Origin: Aeriscardovia aeriphila
GTDB lineage: Bacteria > Actinomycetota > Actinomycetes > Actinomycetales > Bifidobacteriaceae
Reading direction: 5' to 3'
Assembly: GCA_949290445.1 (NCBI GenBank)
Contig: CASERW010000002.1
Location: 1-64,000, forward strand
Length of the DNA: 64,000 nucleotides
Part shown: in pieces, positions 27,538 through 37,050 of the stretch
How positions within the stretch are numbered: the first letter of the stretch is position 1
Layout: each line of letters starts with the position of its first letter
The notes under the pieces: generated by a model
Told to the model about the DNA's origin: nothing
Database searches by the model: none
Seen by the model: the letters and a program-made list of their open reading frames with translations, nothing else
Made by a program: the position numbers and the translations under genes

Positions 27538-30423
27538 ATGAGCACTCACAACCGGGCCAGTTCACACAACGCGGAGCGCAGTAACCATCAGCACGACAGC
27601 CACGAGCACAGCGCCACTCAGCACCTCAACGTTGAACACACTGATGCTGAACATAGCGATGCTGTTCGCGCCGAGCTACTACATAACTATGCGCAAACGC
27701 ATCCGAACCTGCGCTTGGATAACGCTCAACCCATTGCTGATAATCCACCGCTATGGCGCACCATCTGGGCTTTCTTACACGCCAACAAGCTTCCTTCCTG
27801 CACTATCGAAGCGCTTTTCGCCCTCTTCTTTACCTTGGCTTTGCAACCAAGTACGGACCTTATCGGCTTTCTGCCTTTCACCGCGAACCTCAATTATGTA
27901 CTGGTGTGGACCGCGCTGCTGTGCGTTCCTGTGGCTACTCGCAAGTGGAAGCCCGATGAGAGCGCATGGGCTTTCGCCGCACTGGTAATCTTGCAATGCC
28001 TTTTCGGCCCGATGCTGACGATGAGCGACCCTCTGGCCCTCGTTTTGCTCTACGACGGGCTGGTGTTGGGGCGTCGAGAGAGTAAATCGCGCTTTATTTC
28101 CGCAGGATTAGCAATTATCGCATTCTGGGGTGTACTCATGATTACCGGCCCGCTGCTGCCGCGTAACGTCCGGATTCTCACCAATTTCAATGATTGGAGC
28201 CTCTCTGCGTCCCTCTCCATGTCACTGATGGGCGCGCTGCTCGTCGTCGCCACCATTGTTGCTGGCTTGTACCGTCGCACGAGCATCGAGCAGATGGCAC
28301 TGATGCGCGAACACAATGACATGCTTGCCCGTTCTCAGGAGGAAAGCCGTACTGCCGCGCGTGTGGCGGAGAGGGCTCGTTTGGCGCGCGATATGCATGA
28401 TGTGGTGGCGCATACGCTGTCCATCATCATTATTCAGTCGGATGCTGGTCGATATGCGGGTGTCACCAATCCGCAGGTGGCTGTGCAAACCTTGCGCACT
28501 ATTGAGTCGGAAACGCATGAGGCTTTAGCTCAAATGGGTGAGATTTTCACTACAAGCTCCTCGCCTGCTTCCAACGCCGTCTCCGCTGCGTCTCCTCAGC
28601 AGATGCCAACCCGAGTGTTGTCGAAACACGATGCCCCTACCCTTCCTCTTCCTCTACAGTCGGCGCAGACGGGCAAAACTCTGGCGATCACCAGGGTGAT
28701 GCCACAAACAGCAGGTGTGAAAACAGGAGCAGGTTCTCGACGAGGGCCTGCTCTGGGAGGCGAATATGCCGGAAAGTCTCCTGTTTCCACGGTTCCCAGC
28801 TATGTGGGCATTGAAAATCTGGTGCAAGAAGCGAGAAATGTGAGCCAGGGGCTTTATACCGTTTCGTACACCGTCCACGGCGAGCCGGAGCCTGACATGA
28901 GCGAGAGGCTGCAAACGGTGCTGTACCGCACGGTTCAGGAAAGCTTGAGCAATGTGAGGAAATACGCTGTCAACACGCCGTCACCAGCGGGCAGCGCCAC
29001 CGCACCGACCCGTGGCGCCGCCACATCGCCAGCCAAGCCGTTGACGCCAGTGCACGTGAGTATTGTGGAAACCTGGGGTGTGGAATCGGGAATCCGAGTC
29101 GTTGACCTTCTCATCAGCGACGATGGACGCGGTTCTGAGGCTAGCGAAGATGGACACCGCACCGGCTATGGCCTGATCGGCATGCGCGAGAGAATCCGCG
29201 CGCTGGGTGGAACACTGGCCTATGGGCCTAACTCGCAGGGCCATGGCTTCTCTCTTCACGCGCAAATCCCCACCCAGCCTGGCATCGACCTGCTCGCACT
29301 AGCCCAGCAGCACACCCACAAGGCTGATGGAACTGATGGCACGCAAGAGGAAAGGCAAGCGGGAGGTAGCACGTCTCGGACGGCTGGTGGCCAGGCAAAC
29401 GACCCAGCACACAGCCCAGCCCGTCGTTCAGCGAAAAACCACGCTGATAATCTGGCGCATTTCTTCAGCAAACTGTGGAGCAACGTGATCGCAGGCCTGA
29501 GCACGCTCTCCCAGCGCCTCGAGCGGTTTATTTCGTGGAAAGCACGCCATTCCCTCATCAATTCGCTTCCCATGGTGCTGCTGCTCGCAGTGCTCGCTCT
29601 GTACACTTACGACGCTCCCACAGTGCACACTCATGAGCTGCACGTGCTCGGCTTACTGTGCGTGCCGCTGATGATCCTTCCTTTGCTGTGGCGTCAACGC
29701 TTCCCGATCATCGTGGGCACCTGGGTGGCGTGCATGAGCATCACTTTCAGCGTGTGGAGCGCAGCACGCGGTCTTCGCTTCTTCTTCGTCGCTTTCCCTG
29801 ATCTGGTCGCTTTCTCGGCAGCGCTGCTCTATGGCGAGAAGAAGTATCGTCCGCTGCTCATCAGCCTGTGCGTACCCGTTGTTCTGACCGACGCTTTCCA
29901 AGAGGTGATGTGGTCGCTCAACTACCGCACCCATCACCAGGGGGATACCACCATCTGGCTCACCCTCATTTTCTACATCGTGGGAGATTCCGTCGTTGCA
30001 GCCATTGTGGGCAATCTTGCGCTGCTCAAGAGGGCTCGGGGTAACGACCTGGCTTTGCTACACCAAAAAGAGCAGGCTTTGCTGGCAGCTCGTGCAAAAG
30101 AGGCTGAGCTGGCCGCCCGCCACGAGCGCGAACGTATTTCTGAGCAGATGCACGAAGAGATTCGCGAAACTCTCCACGCCGTTCTCGAAGCCTGTGCAAG
30201 CTCTGCCCCGCAGTTAGAGACGCTGGCTGCTCGCTACCCTGATGGCCAGTGTACCGTCACTGAGCAGGATCAAGCTCTCATTTCCTCACTCTTTGCTCAA
30301 CTTGCCCAGATTGGCAGGAAGGCTTTGGCCGACATGCGCGCCCTGCTCGACATTTTGCGCAGGAACGAGGCGGCAGAGCAGCGCACGTCTGCCCCACTGC
30401 GCCCATTGAATGGCACGCACTAG
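27538..30423 (+). CDS. Duplicated NarL/DesK-type sensor histidine kinase
   Basis: A 961-residue membrane sensor kinase made of two kinase-like halves. After a His/Asn/Ser-rich cytoplasmic head, six membrane helices (about 85-245) lead to a HisKA_3 box with RDMHDVVAHTLS (His near 286). A Pro/Ser-rich insert follows, then an HATPase domain at about 460-578 (ISDDGRG, YGLIGMRERI). A ~95-residue linker leads to a second helix block (about 675-830) and a second HisKA_3-like box, ERISEQMHEEIRE (His near 870), with a coiled helix but no ATPase domain. No strong ribosome binding site precedes ATG 27538. Its partner regulator follows 53 bases downstream. Confidence 0.88.
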   Translation: MSTHNRASSHNAERSNHQHDSHEHSATQHLNVEHTDAEHSDAVRAELLHNYAQTHPNLRLDNAQPIADNPPLWRTIWAFLHANKLPSCTIEALFALFFTLALQPSTDLIGFLPFTANLNYVLVWTALLCVPVATRKWKPDESAWAFAALVILQCLFGPMLTMSDPLALVLLYDGLVLGRRESKSRFISAGLAIIAFWGVLMITGPLLPRNVRILTNFNDWSLSASLSMSLMGALLVVATIVAGLYRRTSIEQMALMREHNDMLARSQEESRTAARVAERARLARDMHDVVAHTLSIIIIQSDAGRYAGVTNPQVAVQTLRTIESETHEALAQMGEIFTTSSSPASNAVSAASPQQMPTRVLSKHDAPTLPLPLQSAQTGKTLAITRVMPQTAGVKTGAGSRRGPALGGEYAGKSPVSTVPSYVGIENLVQEARNVSQGLYTVSYTVHGEPEPDMSERLQTVLYRTVQESLSNVRKYAVNTPSPAGSATAPTRGAATSPAKPLTPVHVSIVETWGVESGIRVVDLLISDDGRGSEASEDGHRTGYGLIGMRERIRALGGTLAYGPNSQGHGFSLHAQIPTQPGIDLLALAQQHTHKADGTDGTQEERQAGGSTSRTAGGQANDPAHSPARRSAKNHADNLAHFFSKLWSNVIAGLSTLSQRLERFISWKARHSLINSLPMVLLLAVLALYTYDAPTVHTHELHVLGLLCVPLMILPLLWRQRFPIIVGTWVACMSITFSVWSAARGLRFFFVAFPDLVAFSAALLYGEKKYRPLLISLCVPVVLTDAFQEVMWSLNYRTHHQGDTTIWLTLIFYIVGDSVVAAIVGNLALLKRARGNDLALLHQKEQALLAARAKEAELAARHERERISEQMHEEIRETLHAVLEACASSAPQLETLAARYPDGQCTVTEQDQALISSLFAQLAQIGRKALADMRALLDILRRNEAAEQRTSAPLRPLNGTH

Positions 30424-30476
30424 CCACATGAAGCTTCCTCCTTTGCCATGCGCTATTCTGAGAGTAAGGAGGAACT

Positions 30477-31162
30477 ATGGCCATTTCTGTTGTGATCGCT
30501 GACGATCAGGCGCTCGTACGCACCGGTTTTTCTATGGTCATCAACACTCAGCCGGATATGACAGTTGTTGGTGAGGCCAGCGATGGCAGTGAAGCCGTAG
30601 CTCTCGTCGAACAGCTCCACCCTGATATCGTGCTCATGGACGTGCGCATGCCCCACATGGATGGTATTGCTGCAACTGGTAAGATCGCCGCTCTCGACGA
30701 CGCTTACCACACCTCTCATCCCGACTCTGCTCAGCGCACGCGCGTGATTATTTTGACGACTTTCGACCTCGATGAGTACGTTCTCTCGGCGATTCGTGAA
30801 GGTGCGTCGGGCTTTTTGTTGAAAGACACCTCTCCGGAGCAGATGCTCGACTCTCTTCGCCAGGTGTACGCGGGAAACGCCATTATTGCGCCGTCGGCAA
30901 CTCGCCGTCTCATTTCGCGCTTGGCACAAGGTCCTGCCGTGAGCAAAAAGAGCGTGAGGAGATTCTGGAAAGCCTGACACAGCGCGAAATCTTGATTTTG
31001 AAAGAAGTGGCACACGGGTTAAGTAATCAGGAAATCGCCGATAAGTTATTTATTTCCGTGCCCACCGTAAAGACTCATATCGGCCATATTCTGGCAAAAA
31101 CAGGCAGTCGCGACCGCGTTCAAGCTGTCGTTTTCGCCTACGAATCGGGTTTGGTTTCTTAA
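30477..31162 (+). pseudogene. NarL-family response regulator, interrupted by a -1 frameshift
   Basis: Partner of the upstream kinase. AAGGAGG lies four bases before ATG 30477. The receiver domain has IADDQALVRTGF and the phospho-acceptor Asp in VLMDVRMPHMDG (near residue 55), then TTFDLDEY and GFLLKD. The frame stops at 30977 after SKKSVRRFWKA. The missing LuxR-type HTH (LTQREILILKEVAHGLSNQEIADKL, then VKTHIGHIL) continues in the -1 frame to TAA 31160-31162. The switch falls at C AAA AAG (30944-30950): one extra A, or a -1 ribosomal slip on AAA AAG, would join both parts into a normal ~228-residue regulator. It could be a sequencing error, a phase-variable tract or programmed frameshifting. 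Confidence 0.88.
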
Positions 31163-31239
31163 AAAATCTACCCGGTGTGCTTATACTGGCATCAATCACG
31201 TTGGTTGAGTCTTTCCTGGCGTGGTTGACTGTTTACATA

Positions 31240-31275
31240 AAAATCCCGTGTGAGGTTTTCCTCACACGGGATTTT
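31240..31275. terminator. Bidirectional rho-independent terminator
   Basis: A perfect 16-bp stem AAAATCCCGTGTGAGG with a TTTT loop, flanked by T-rich ends on both strands. It lies between the convergent response regulator and ABC permease genes. Confidence 0.95.
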
Positions 31276-31308
31276 GCATTTCGCAGCTTGATAATCTCAA
31301 GCCACTAT

Positions 31309-34266
31309 TTATGCCTCAGCAAGCGCTTCGACCGGAGGCGTCTTAATAGCCCGGCGAGCAGGAGCCACCGAGGAGATCAACGCCGCAACCAGAGCGACCA
31401 CCACAATGATGGTGGAAATCGTCCAGTTGATCATCAAGGTCGTCTTACCAAAGGCACTTTGCAACACCACCCAGGCTCCGAAGCCACCGAAAGTCGTGCC
31501 CAAAATAATGCCCGCCAGAGAGGCGACAATCGAAATGATGAGCGCCTCAACAGCCAAACTGCGCTTGAGCTGGCCGCGAGTCATACCCACAGCCCTCAAC
31601 GTTGCCGACTCACGAGTACGTTCGATCACCGACAGCGACAAGGTGTTCGCCACGCCGACCAAAGCGATCAGAACAGCCACGGCGAGCAGGGCGATCAGCG
31701 AGATCATCATGCGGTCGATAATCAGGTTCATCAACTGACGTTGGACGGCTGGGCTCATCACATAAGCCTCACCATCGCCGAACTCGTCAGAAAGATCCGA
31801 CATGAGCTGAACAATGTTGATGTTTTCGCTAATCTTGGCCCACATTTGAGCGTTACTGGCCACCTTGACCGACTGAGGAAGGTCTTCCGGGTTGACCAGC
31901 AGCACCGGAGACCCGCTCGCGCCATCAGGCAGACGGAAGTCGACGATTTTCACCGTAAAGGTGAGCTGATCCTTCTTCACTGTGCCATCGGCCTGAACAT
32001 CGCCGTCGACGGTAAGGGTAATCTTATCGCCGCTCTTGAGCTGCTTCTTACCCCACTTCTTGACCTTATCGGAGGACATCAGAGCACTACCGCGAGGAAG
32101 TGGGGCCGTTGCTGCAGCACCGCGGATCACATCGCGACGGTCCTTAGCCGAAATGGAGATGACGGTTGCCGAATCGTCTTGCAAAGCTGGCTTATCCACC
32201 TCAGCGGAAGTCTTGTACACCAAGCCAGCGCCTTCCACGCCGTCCACCGAGCGAACCGACTTCACCTTGCTTGCCGTGAGCTTCGAGTAGACGACGTTCA
32301 TATCCACCGAGAACTTATTGTCCAGAATCGAGTTCATTGTCGTCTTCACCGTGGCAGCGCCCGTAGCGATCGTCGACACCAGCGTGACGCCAATGAGCAG
32401 AGCGACACCAGTAGAGGCAACTCGGCGAGGGTTACGCGACACGTTTGCCGCAGCCACACGCGAAGCAGGTCCCACATGCGAGGCAACCGCATTGCCAATC
32501 TTCATGAGAACAGGCATCCACCAAATAGCGGAAATAATCAAGCCGACCAGCAAGAGTGCGCAACCCAAAACTGCCAGGCCGATCACCGTCATAGCCATCT
32601 GGTTGATGTTCTTGGCCTTCATCACCATGTTGTTGTTTGTGGCGTAGACCACCCAGGCCACCAGCGCGCCGCCGATGAGCAGGAGCAGAACAGAGAGAGC
32701 AGCCCTGAGGAACCCAGCCTTCTTGGTCGGAATCTGATCCATCGGGCGCAAAGCCTCCAAAGGAGTAACCTTCGTGGCCAGGCGGGCAGCCGTCAAGCTG
32801 GCGATCAGGGTGATCACCGTGCCAGCGATCATCGGCACGCTGAACACGAGATTGCTCGGGATGAAGAAGAACTGAACGCCGCTTTGCACCTCGTTGGCGC
32901 CAAAGGTGACGTTCGTGGCATCCAAGATGAAGATGATGAGGCAGGCGACGCCCACACCCAAAGCAGAACTCACCAAACTGAGGGCAATAGCCTCCCACTC
33001 CACCATGTGGTAGAGCTGCTTCTTCTTCGCACCCATGGCTCGCAACAATGCCAAGGTCCTGCGCCTTTGAGCGACGAGAACCTGGAAAGTATTCGAGATT
33101 ACCAGTGCGGCGACGAAGAGAGCGAGCAGGCCGAAGGTGAGCAGGAAGATGCGCACAAAGTCAGTGCCGTTGCCCAGGTTATCCATCGTCTTCTTTTCCG
33201 AGGCGCTGCGCGTGGTCACCTTCCACAGCTTCTTGGGGAAGATCTGCGCAAGCTGAGCCGTGGTCACGCCAGCTTTGGCACGCAGGTACAAGCCGTTGAT
33301 GGAGAAGTCGCGCGTGTTGTACGTGTTAGCGTCTGGAGTGATTTCATGCGCCTTGTATTGAGTGAGCCAGGCTTGGGCTTGCATAAAGTCCATACCCGTT
33401 TCCTTGACGCTGTCGTTGTAGTAACCTTCCGTCTCTTTCACGTCATTTTCCGTGACAAGGCTCGTCTCATCGGCGTTCTTGAACTTCTCGGGGTTCGCCT
33501 TCTGCTCCTCGAGCTGCTGCTTTTGCTGAGCCAAGCTCTGGTAGGTGGACACAACGCCGGCAATGTCAAGCTTGTGGATCGATTCGACGCTGGCTGCAAC
33601 GAAATCACCCTGAGAAGCCACAGAAACAGAAGCGGCGAGAGGGAAAGCGTGGGTGGGGTCACTGACGAAGCCCACCACTGTGGCCTTCACGTAGGATTCT
33701 TGGGCTGACGTGCTGTCAGGGCCTGCCCAGGTTTGCAGGGCGTAAGTGACTTCATCGCCCAATTTCCAGCCTTGCTTGGCTACACGACGCTGGTCGAGGG
33801 CAATTTCACCTGGCTTGGTTGGGTAACGGCCTTTCACCAGTTTGAGCGGCATGATCGAAGCATCACTACCCATCGGGATCATGGTCGAGGTTGCCGTCTT
33901 ATTCGTGCGCTTCGTGGTGACGACAGCTACCGAGCTCGTATCCAAACGGTAGGAGGTGATTTTCTCGTTGCGAGCTTGCTCGATAACATCGCTCAGCACA
34001 GGATTATCAATGTTTTCCTGCTCTTGCGATGCTGCTTTGGCTTCCTCTTTCGTCGCATAGGTTTGCTCGTTGGCGTAACGGTTATCCTCAACAATGAAGT
34101 TAGCAGTGCCGTAAGCTGCGGAAACCTGATCGCGCATCGAGCGGTCCAGAGAGTTGCCAAACAAGAAGGTTGCCGCTAAGAAGGCGGTGCCGACAATGAT
34201 GGCAATTCCTGCAGGAATGAGTTGACGCACATTTTTGCGCATCATTTTCAGTGCAATACGAATCAT
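31309..34266 (-). CDS. ABC transporter permease, FtsX/MacB type
   Basis: A 985-residue permease with two FtsX-like modules. The first helix (residues ~18-40) is followed by a large extracytoplasmic domain to ~370. Three helices follow at about 375-500 (LALLRAMGAKKKQLYHMV coupling segment), then a linker, a second periplasmic-type domain with DDSATVISISAKDRRDV, and three C-terminal helices with ATLRAVGMTRGQLKRSL. This layout is typical of efflux or lipoprotein-release permeases in Gram-positives. ATG 34266 is chosen because GAGG lies upstream; the ATPase stop is 10 bases before it. The substrate is unknown. A near copy of the window repeat (33096-33105) is inside. Confidence 0.9.
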   Translation of the reverse strand: MIRIALKMMRKNVRQLIPAGIAIIVGTAFLAATFLFGNSLDRSMRDQVSAAYGTANFIVEDNRYANEQTYATKEEAKAASQEQENIDNPVLSDVIEQARNEKITSYRLDTSSVAVVTTKRTNKTATSTMIPMGSDASIMPLKLVKGRYPTKPGEIALDQRRVAKQGWKLGDEVTYALQTWAGPDSTSAQESYVKATVVGFVSDPTHAFPLAASVSVASQGDFVAASVESIHKLDIAGVVSTYQSLAQQKQQLEEQKANPEKFKNADETSLVTENDVKETEGYYNDSVKETGMDFMQAQAWLTQYKAHEITPDANTYNTRDFSINGLYLRAKAGVTTAQLAQIFPKKLWKVTTRSASEKKTMDNLGNGTDFVRIFLLTFGLLALFVAALVISNTFQVLVAQRRRTLALLRAMGAKKKQLYHMVEWEAIALSLVSSALGVGVACLIIFILDATNVTFGANEVQSGVQFFFIPSNLVFSVPMIAGTVITLIASLTAARLATKVTPLEALRPMDQIPTKKAGFLRAALSVLLLLIGGALVAWVVYATNNNMVMKAKNINQMAMTVIGLAVLGCALLLVGLIISAIWWMPVLMKIGNAVASHVGPASRVAAANVSRNPRRVASTGVALLIGVTLVSTIATGAATVKTTMNSILDNKFSVDMNVVYSKLTASKVKSVRSVDGVEGAGLVYKTSAEVDKPALQDDSATVISISAKDRRDVIRGAAATAPLPRGSALMSSDKVKKWGKKQLKSGDKITLTVDGDVQADGTVKKDQLTFTVKIVDFRLPDGASGSPVLLVNPEDLPQSVKVASNAQMWAKISENINIVQLMSDLSDEFGDGEAYVMSPAVQRQLMNLIIDRMMISLIALLAVAVLIALVGVANTLSLSVIERTRESATLRAVGMTRGQLKRSLAVEALIISIVASLAGIILGTTFGGFGAWVVLQSAFGKTTLMINWTISTIIVVVALVAALISSVAPARRAIKTPPVEALAEA

Positions 34267-34276
34267 TACTATCACC

Positions 34277-35191
34277 TCAGGCCTGGGAAGCGTTCAGCGA
34301 GTGAACAGAGTGTTCGGCAAGGTGATGAGCACTCGCCTGCTTTCCTACAATCTCTTGCATGATGGAGGTGAGCAGGTCGCTCATTTCCTGAGCTTGCGGA
34401 TGCTCGCGGTCGGCAACAATCTGGCCGTCAGCCAAAATGATGGCGCGGTCAGTGTAACTTGCTGCGGTGGCATCGTGAGTGACCATGACGATCGTCTGAC
34501 CCAGTTCCTTGACGAGGTCGCGCATCAGCGTGAGCACCTCTGCCGAGGAGACGGAGTCGAGGTTTCCGGTTGGCTCATCGGCGAAAATCACCGACGGCTT
34601 GGAAATGAGCGCGCGGGCGATGGCAACGCGCTGCTGCTGGCCACCAGACATTTCTGCTGGGCGGTGCGTAAGGCGATCTTGCAAGCCCAAGGTGTTGACG
34701 AGAAGGTCGAACCATTCCTTATCCACGCGCTTGTTGGCCAAAGTCAGTGGCATGAGAATGTTCTGGCGAGCGTCGAACATCGGCAGCAGGTTGAAGCTTT
34801 GGAAGATGAATCCCACCTTTTCGCGACGCAGCAAGGTCAGCTGCTTATCGTTAAAATTGGTGATATCTTGGCCATCGAAAATAATCTGGCCGGAGGTGAT
34901 GGAATCCAAGCCGGCGAGAGTGTGCATAAGCGTTGACTTACCTGAGCCGGAAGGGCCCATAATGGCGGTGAAAGCTCCTCGCTCGAAGCTCACCGACACG
35001 TCACGCAGGGCGTGAACAAGATTTTCACCCTTGCCGTAATCCTTGACGAGGTCGACGGCTCGCAGTGCGATGGGGCGCTCGCCCATGGGCGAGCTTGCGC
35101 CGGCAGCGGTGGTATTGACTGCGCCATCGGCATGTAGTGCGTTGTTGTTGACGCCACCAGCAGGTGTGGCGAGAGAGTCCATGCTTTCCAT
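34277..35191 (-). CDS. ABC transporter ATP-binding protein, MacB/LolD type
   Basis: ATPase of the adjacent FtsX-type permease. The start at 35191 (MESMDSLATP) has GAGGAG upstream; the open frame reaches 35257. After a ~45-residue disordered N-terminus come Walker A GPSGSGKST, the Q-loop FQSFNLLP, signature MSGGQQQRVAIARAL, Walker B VIFADEPTGNLD and the H-loop VTHD. The FNLLP and TGNLDS details are typical of the LolD/MacB group. A His/Ser-rich C-terminal tail follows. The gene is 10 bases upstream of the permease, forming an operon. Confidence 0.95.
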   Translation of the reverse strand: MESMDSLATPAGGVNNNALHADGAVNTTAAGASSPMGERPIALRAVDLVKDYGKGENLVHALRDVSVSFERGAFTAIMGPSGSGKSTLMHTLAGLDSITSGQIIFDGQDITNFNDKQLTLLRREKVGFIFQSFNLLPMFDARQNILMPLTLANKRVDKEWFDLLVNTLGLQDRLTHRPAEMSGGQQQRVAIARALISKPSVIFADEPTGNLDSVSSAEVLTLMRDLVKELGQTIVMVTHDATAASYTDRAIILADGQIVADREHPQAQEMSDLLTSIMQEIVGKQASAHHLAEHSVHSLNASQA

Positions 35192-35282
35192 TTCACATTC
35201 TCCTCTATCGTTACTTTTCGATGGTTTCACTGTAGAAAAAACGCGCCTAGTTTCCATCGTTCGCGAGAATGATTTTGCTGCG

Positions 35283-35292
35283 CTGATAATCT
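35283..35292 (-). repeat. AGATTATCAG repeat copy (intergenic)
   Basis: A perfect copy in the 214-base divergent spacer between the ABC ATPase and pdxY genes. It is the last perfect copy before a gap of more than 10 kb. Confidence 0.8.
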
Positions 35293-35405
35293 GGAGAACT
35301 TCGTAACACTAGTTGCGAGGCTTTGAGTTAGTATCGAGGGGAAGCTCCGGCATGCATGCAGGCCTGCCGGTTCACGTAAGGCCACTGGCCACGAAAGGAT
35401 TATCA

Positions 35406-36323
35406 ATGACGACTCAAACCTTGTACAATCGTCCTGCCAAATACATTCCGCGTGTCGCTGCCGTCCACGATATGTGCGGTTACGGCAAATGCTCTCTGAC
35501 CGCTGCAATCCCGATTCTTTCTGCGGCTGGTTGCGATGTGTGCCCTGTTCCTACCTCGCTGTTTAGCTCACATACCCTTTTCCCGCATTTTGAAATGCTC
35601 GACACCACTGATTTCTTGGATCGTTACCTCGATTCGTGGAAGCAGATTGGCGTGGAATTGGATGCCGTGTACTCCGGCTTCTTGGGTTCTGCAGAGCAGG
35701 TGGACCTCATTCAGCGTATTGACCGCGAATATCCTCAGGCTTTGCGCTTTGTTGACCCGGTGATGGGCGATGGCGGCTCAATGTACCCGACGTACACGCA
35801 GGAAATGTGTGAGGCGACGAAGAAGCTCGTCGACGGTGCGGATGTGTTGATGCCGAACCTCACGGAGGCAAGCCTTTTGACGGGTATGGCGTATGAAGGC
35901 CAGGACGTTTCAGACGATTATGTTGCCGAGATTATCGACCGTCTGTTGGAGATGGGCGCGAAGGCAGTGATTGTGAAGGGAATCGACCATAACGACGGTT
36001 TCCTGCGCAATTTTGTGGCGACTGCTGGTGACGATGCTCGCGTTGCTGGCGTTGCTGGCGCTCCATCGCACTCCGCCCACCCTGAAATTCATGAGCTCAA
36101 GCATGCCAAGCTGGCTCATATGATCCACGGCACGGGTGATGCGTTTGCTTCTGCGGTGTGCGCTGCCATCATGGCTGGTAAGAGCTTGACTGAGGCCGCT
36201 TCTTTGGCTGGTGAGTTTGTGCGTGACGCCATGATTAGCACTCTGGATCAGCCTGATTTCGCGCGTCGTGGCGTGAACTTTGAGCTGGTTCTGGACCGCA
36301 TGACCGCGCTCATTCCTCGTTGA
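35406..36323 (+). CDS. Pyridoxal/pyridoxamine kinase (PdxY-like)
   Basis: Ribokinase-fold enzyme that phosphorylates B6 vitamers. ATG 35406 is preceded by AAAGGA with the spacer TTATCA, so the site overlaps an 8-base match to the window repeat (35398-35405). The 305-residue protein shows VAAVHDMCGYGKCSLTAAIP at the start, FVDPVMGDGG near 115, ADVLMPNLTEASLLTG, and the anion-hole motif HGTGDAFASAV with the catalytic Asp near 240. B6 salvage is the likely role, and PdxK-like specificity cannot be excluded. Confidence 0.9.
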   Translation: MTTQTLYNRPAKYIPRVAAVHDMCGYGKCSLTAAIPILSAAGCDVCPVPTSLFSSHTLFPHFEMLDTTDFLDRYLDSWKQIGVELDAVYSGFLGSAEQVDLIQRIDREYPQALRFVDPVMGDGGSMYPTYTQEMCEATKKLVDGADVLMPNLTEASLLTGMAYEGQDVSDDYVAEIIDRLLEMGAKAVIVKGIDHNDGFLRNFVATAGDDARVAGVAGAPSHSAHPEIHELKHAKLAHMIHGTGDAFASAVCAAIMAGKSLTEAASLAGEFVRDAMISTLDQPDFARRGVNFELVLDRMTALIPR

Positions 36324-36570
36324 TTGCACCGAGTCGCTCGTTGATCGCGACGCGGATCGCAACCTCAATTGCCCACTAACCCGCGCTGATTCCACCGAGT
36401 CACTAGCGAATTCTGAGGCGTACGACTTATCCACAGCCGTACGCCTTTATTTATGCCTGCTCAGCCCGATTCACCTCTCATACTTCGGTATGATTACGTC
36501 AGCTGAAGCAAGTTTTCCACAGTTTGAACTTTTTTCTTTCTGCCCTCGCAATTTCTGTCATGCTGAGGCC

Positions 36571-37035
36571 ATGATCACATTCCCAGAAACATTTATTCAA
36601 CCGCACAGTTGTACGAACGATTGCCTTCCAGCACTGCCAGCGAGCAGCTTGCACGTCGATATGAACGTGACCCAGCAATGTTTGGGAGCGCTCGGCGAAT
36701 CGCTCGCTGCTCGCCACCTGATGCATGACGGGTGGAAGATTATTGCGCGCAACTTCCGCACACGCTACGGAGAGCTCGACCTCATCGCTTTAGAACCGCA
36801 TAATCAGCTGGTTTTCATTGAGGTAAAGACTCGCCGTGCAAATCGCTCTGCTGAGTTTGGCTACCCCGAGGAGGCTGTTACTCGAACTAAGCAGATTCAC
36901 CTTCGCCGCGCTGAGAGCGTGTGGCTGAGTACTCATCCGCGTACTTTCTTCTCTCCTGAGGTGCGCAATGATGTGGTTTCTATCACTGTTTTCCCTGATC
37001 GCATTGCGTTGCGCCACCTTCGTGGGGCTTTTTGA
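36571..37035 (+). CDS. YraN / UPF0102 family protein
   Basis: A small nuclease-fold protein of unknown role, often next to comM/dprA. With ATG 36571 (GAGG just upstream) it has 154 residues; the frame is open from 36490, and another start at 36661 is possible. The family core begins at LGALGESLAARHLMHDGWKIIARNFRTRYGELDLIA and includes VFIEVKTR, a PD-(D/E)XK-like pattern with Glu-Leu-Asp and Glu-Val-Lys. Fifteen bases separate its stop from the comM start, so both are likely co-transcribed. Confidence 0.9.
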   Translation: MITFPETFIQPHSCTNDCLPALPASSLHVDMNVTQQCLGALGESLAARHLMHDGWKIIARNFRTRYGELDLIALEPHNQLVFIEVKTRRANRSAEFGYPEEAVTRTKQIHLRRAESVWLSTHPRTFFSPEVRNDVVSITVFPDRIALRHLRGAF

Positions 37036-37050
37036 GGTCAAGGAGGAATA

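Noticed and set aside
31177-33708. An 843-codon plus-strand frame
   Set aside because: It is the complement of the FtsX-type permease gene and starts at the regulator terminator; composition is His/Arg/Gln-rich and no family is recognisable.
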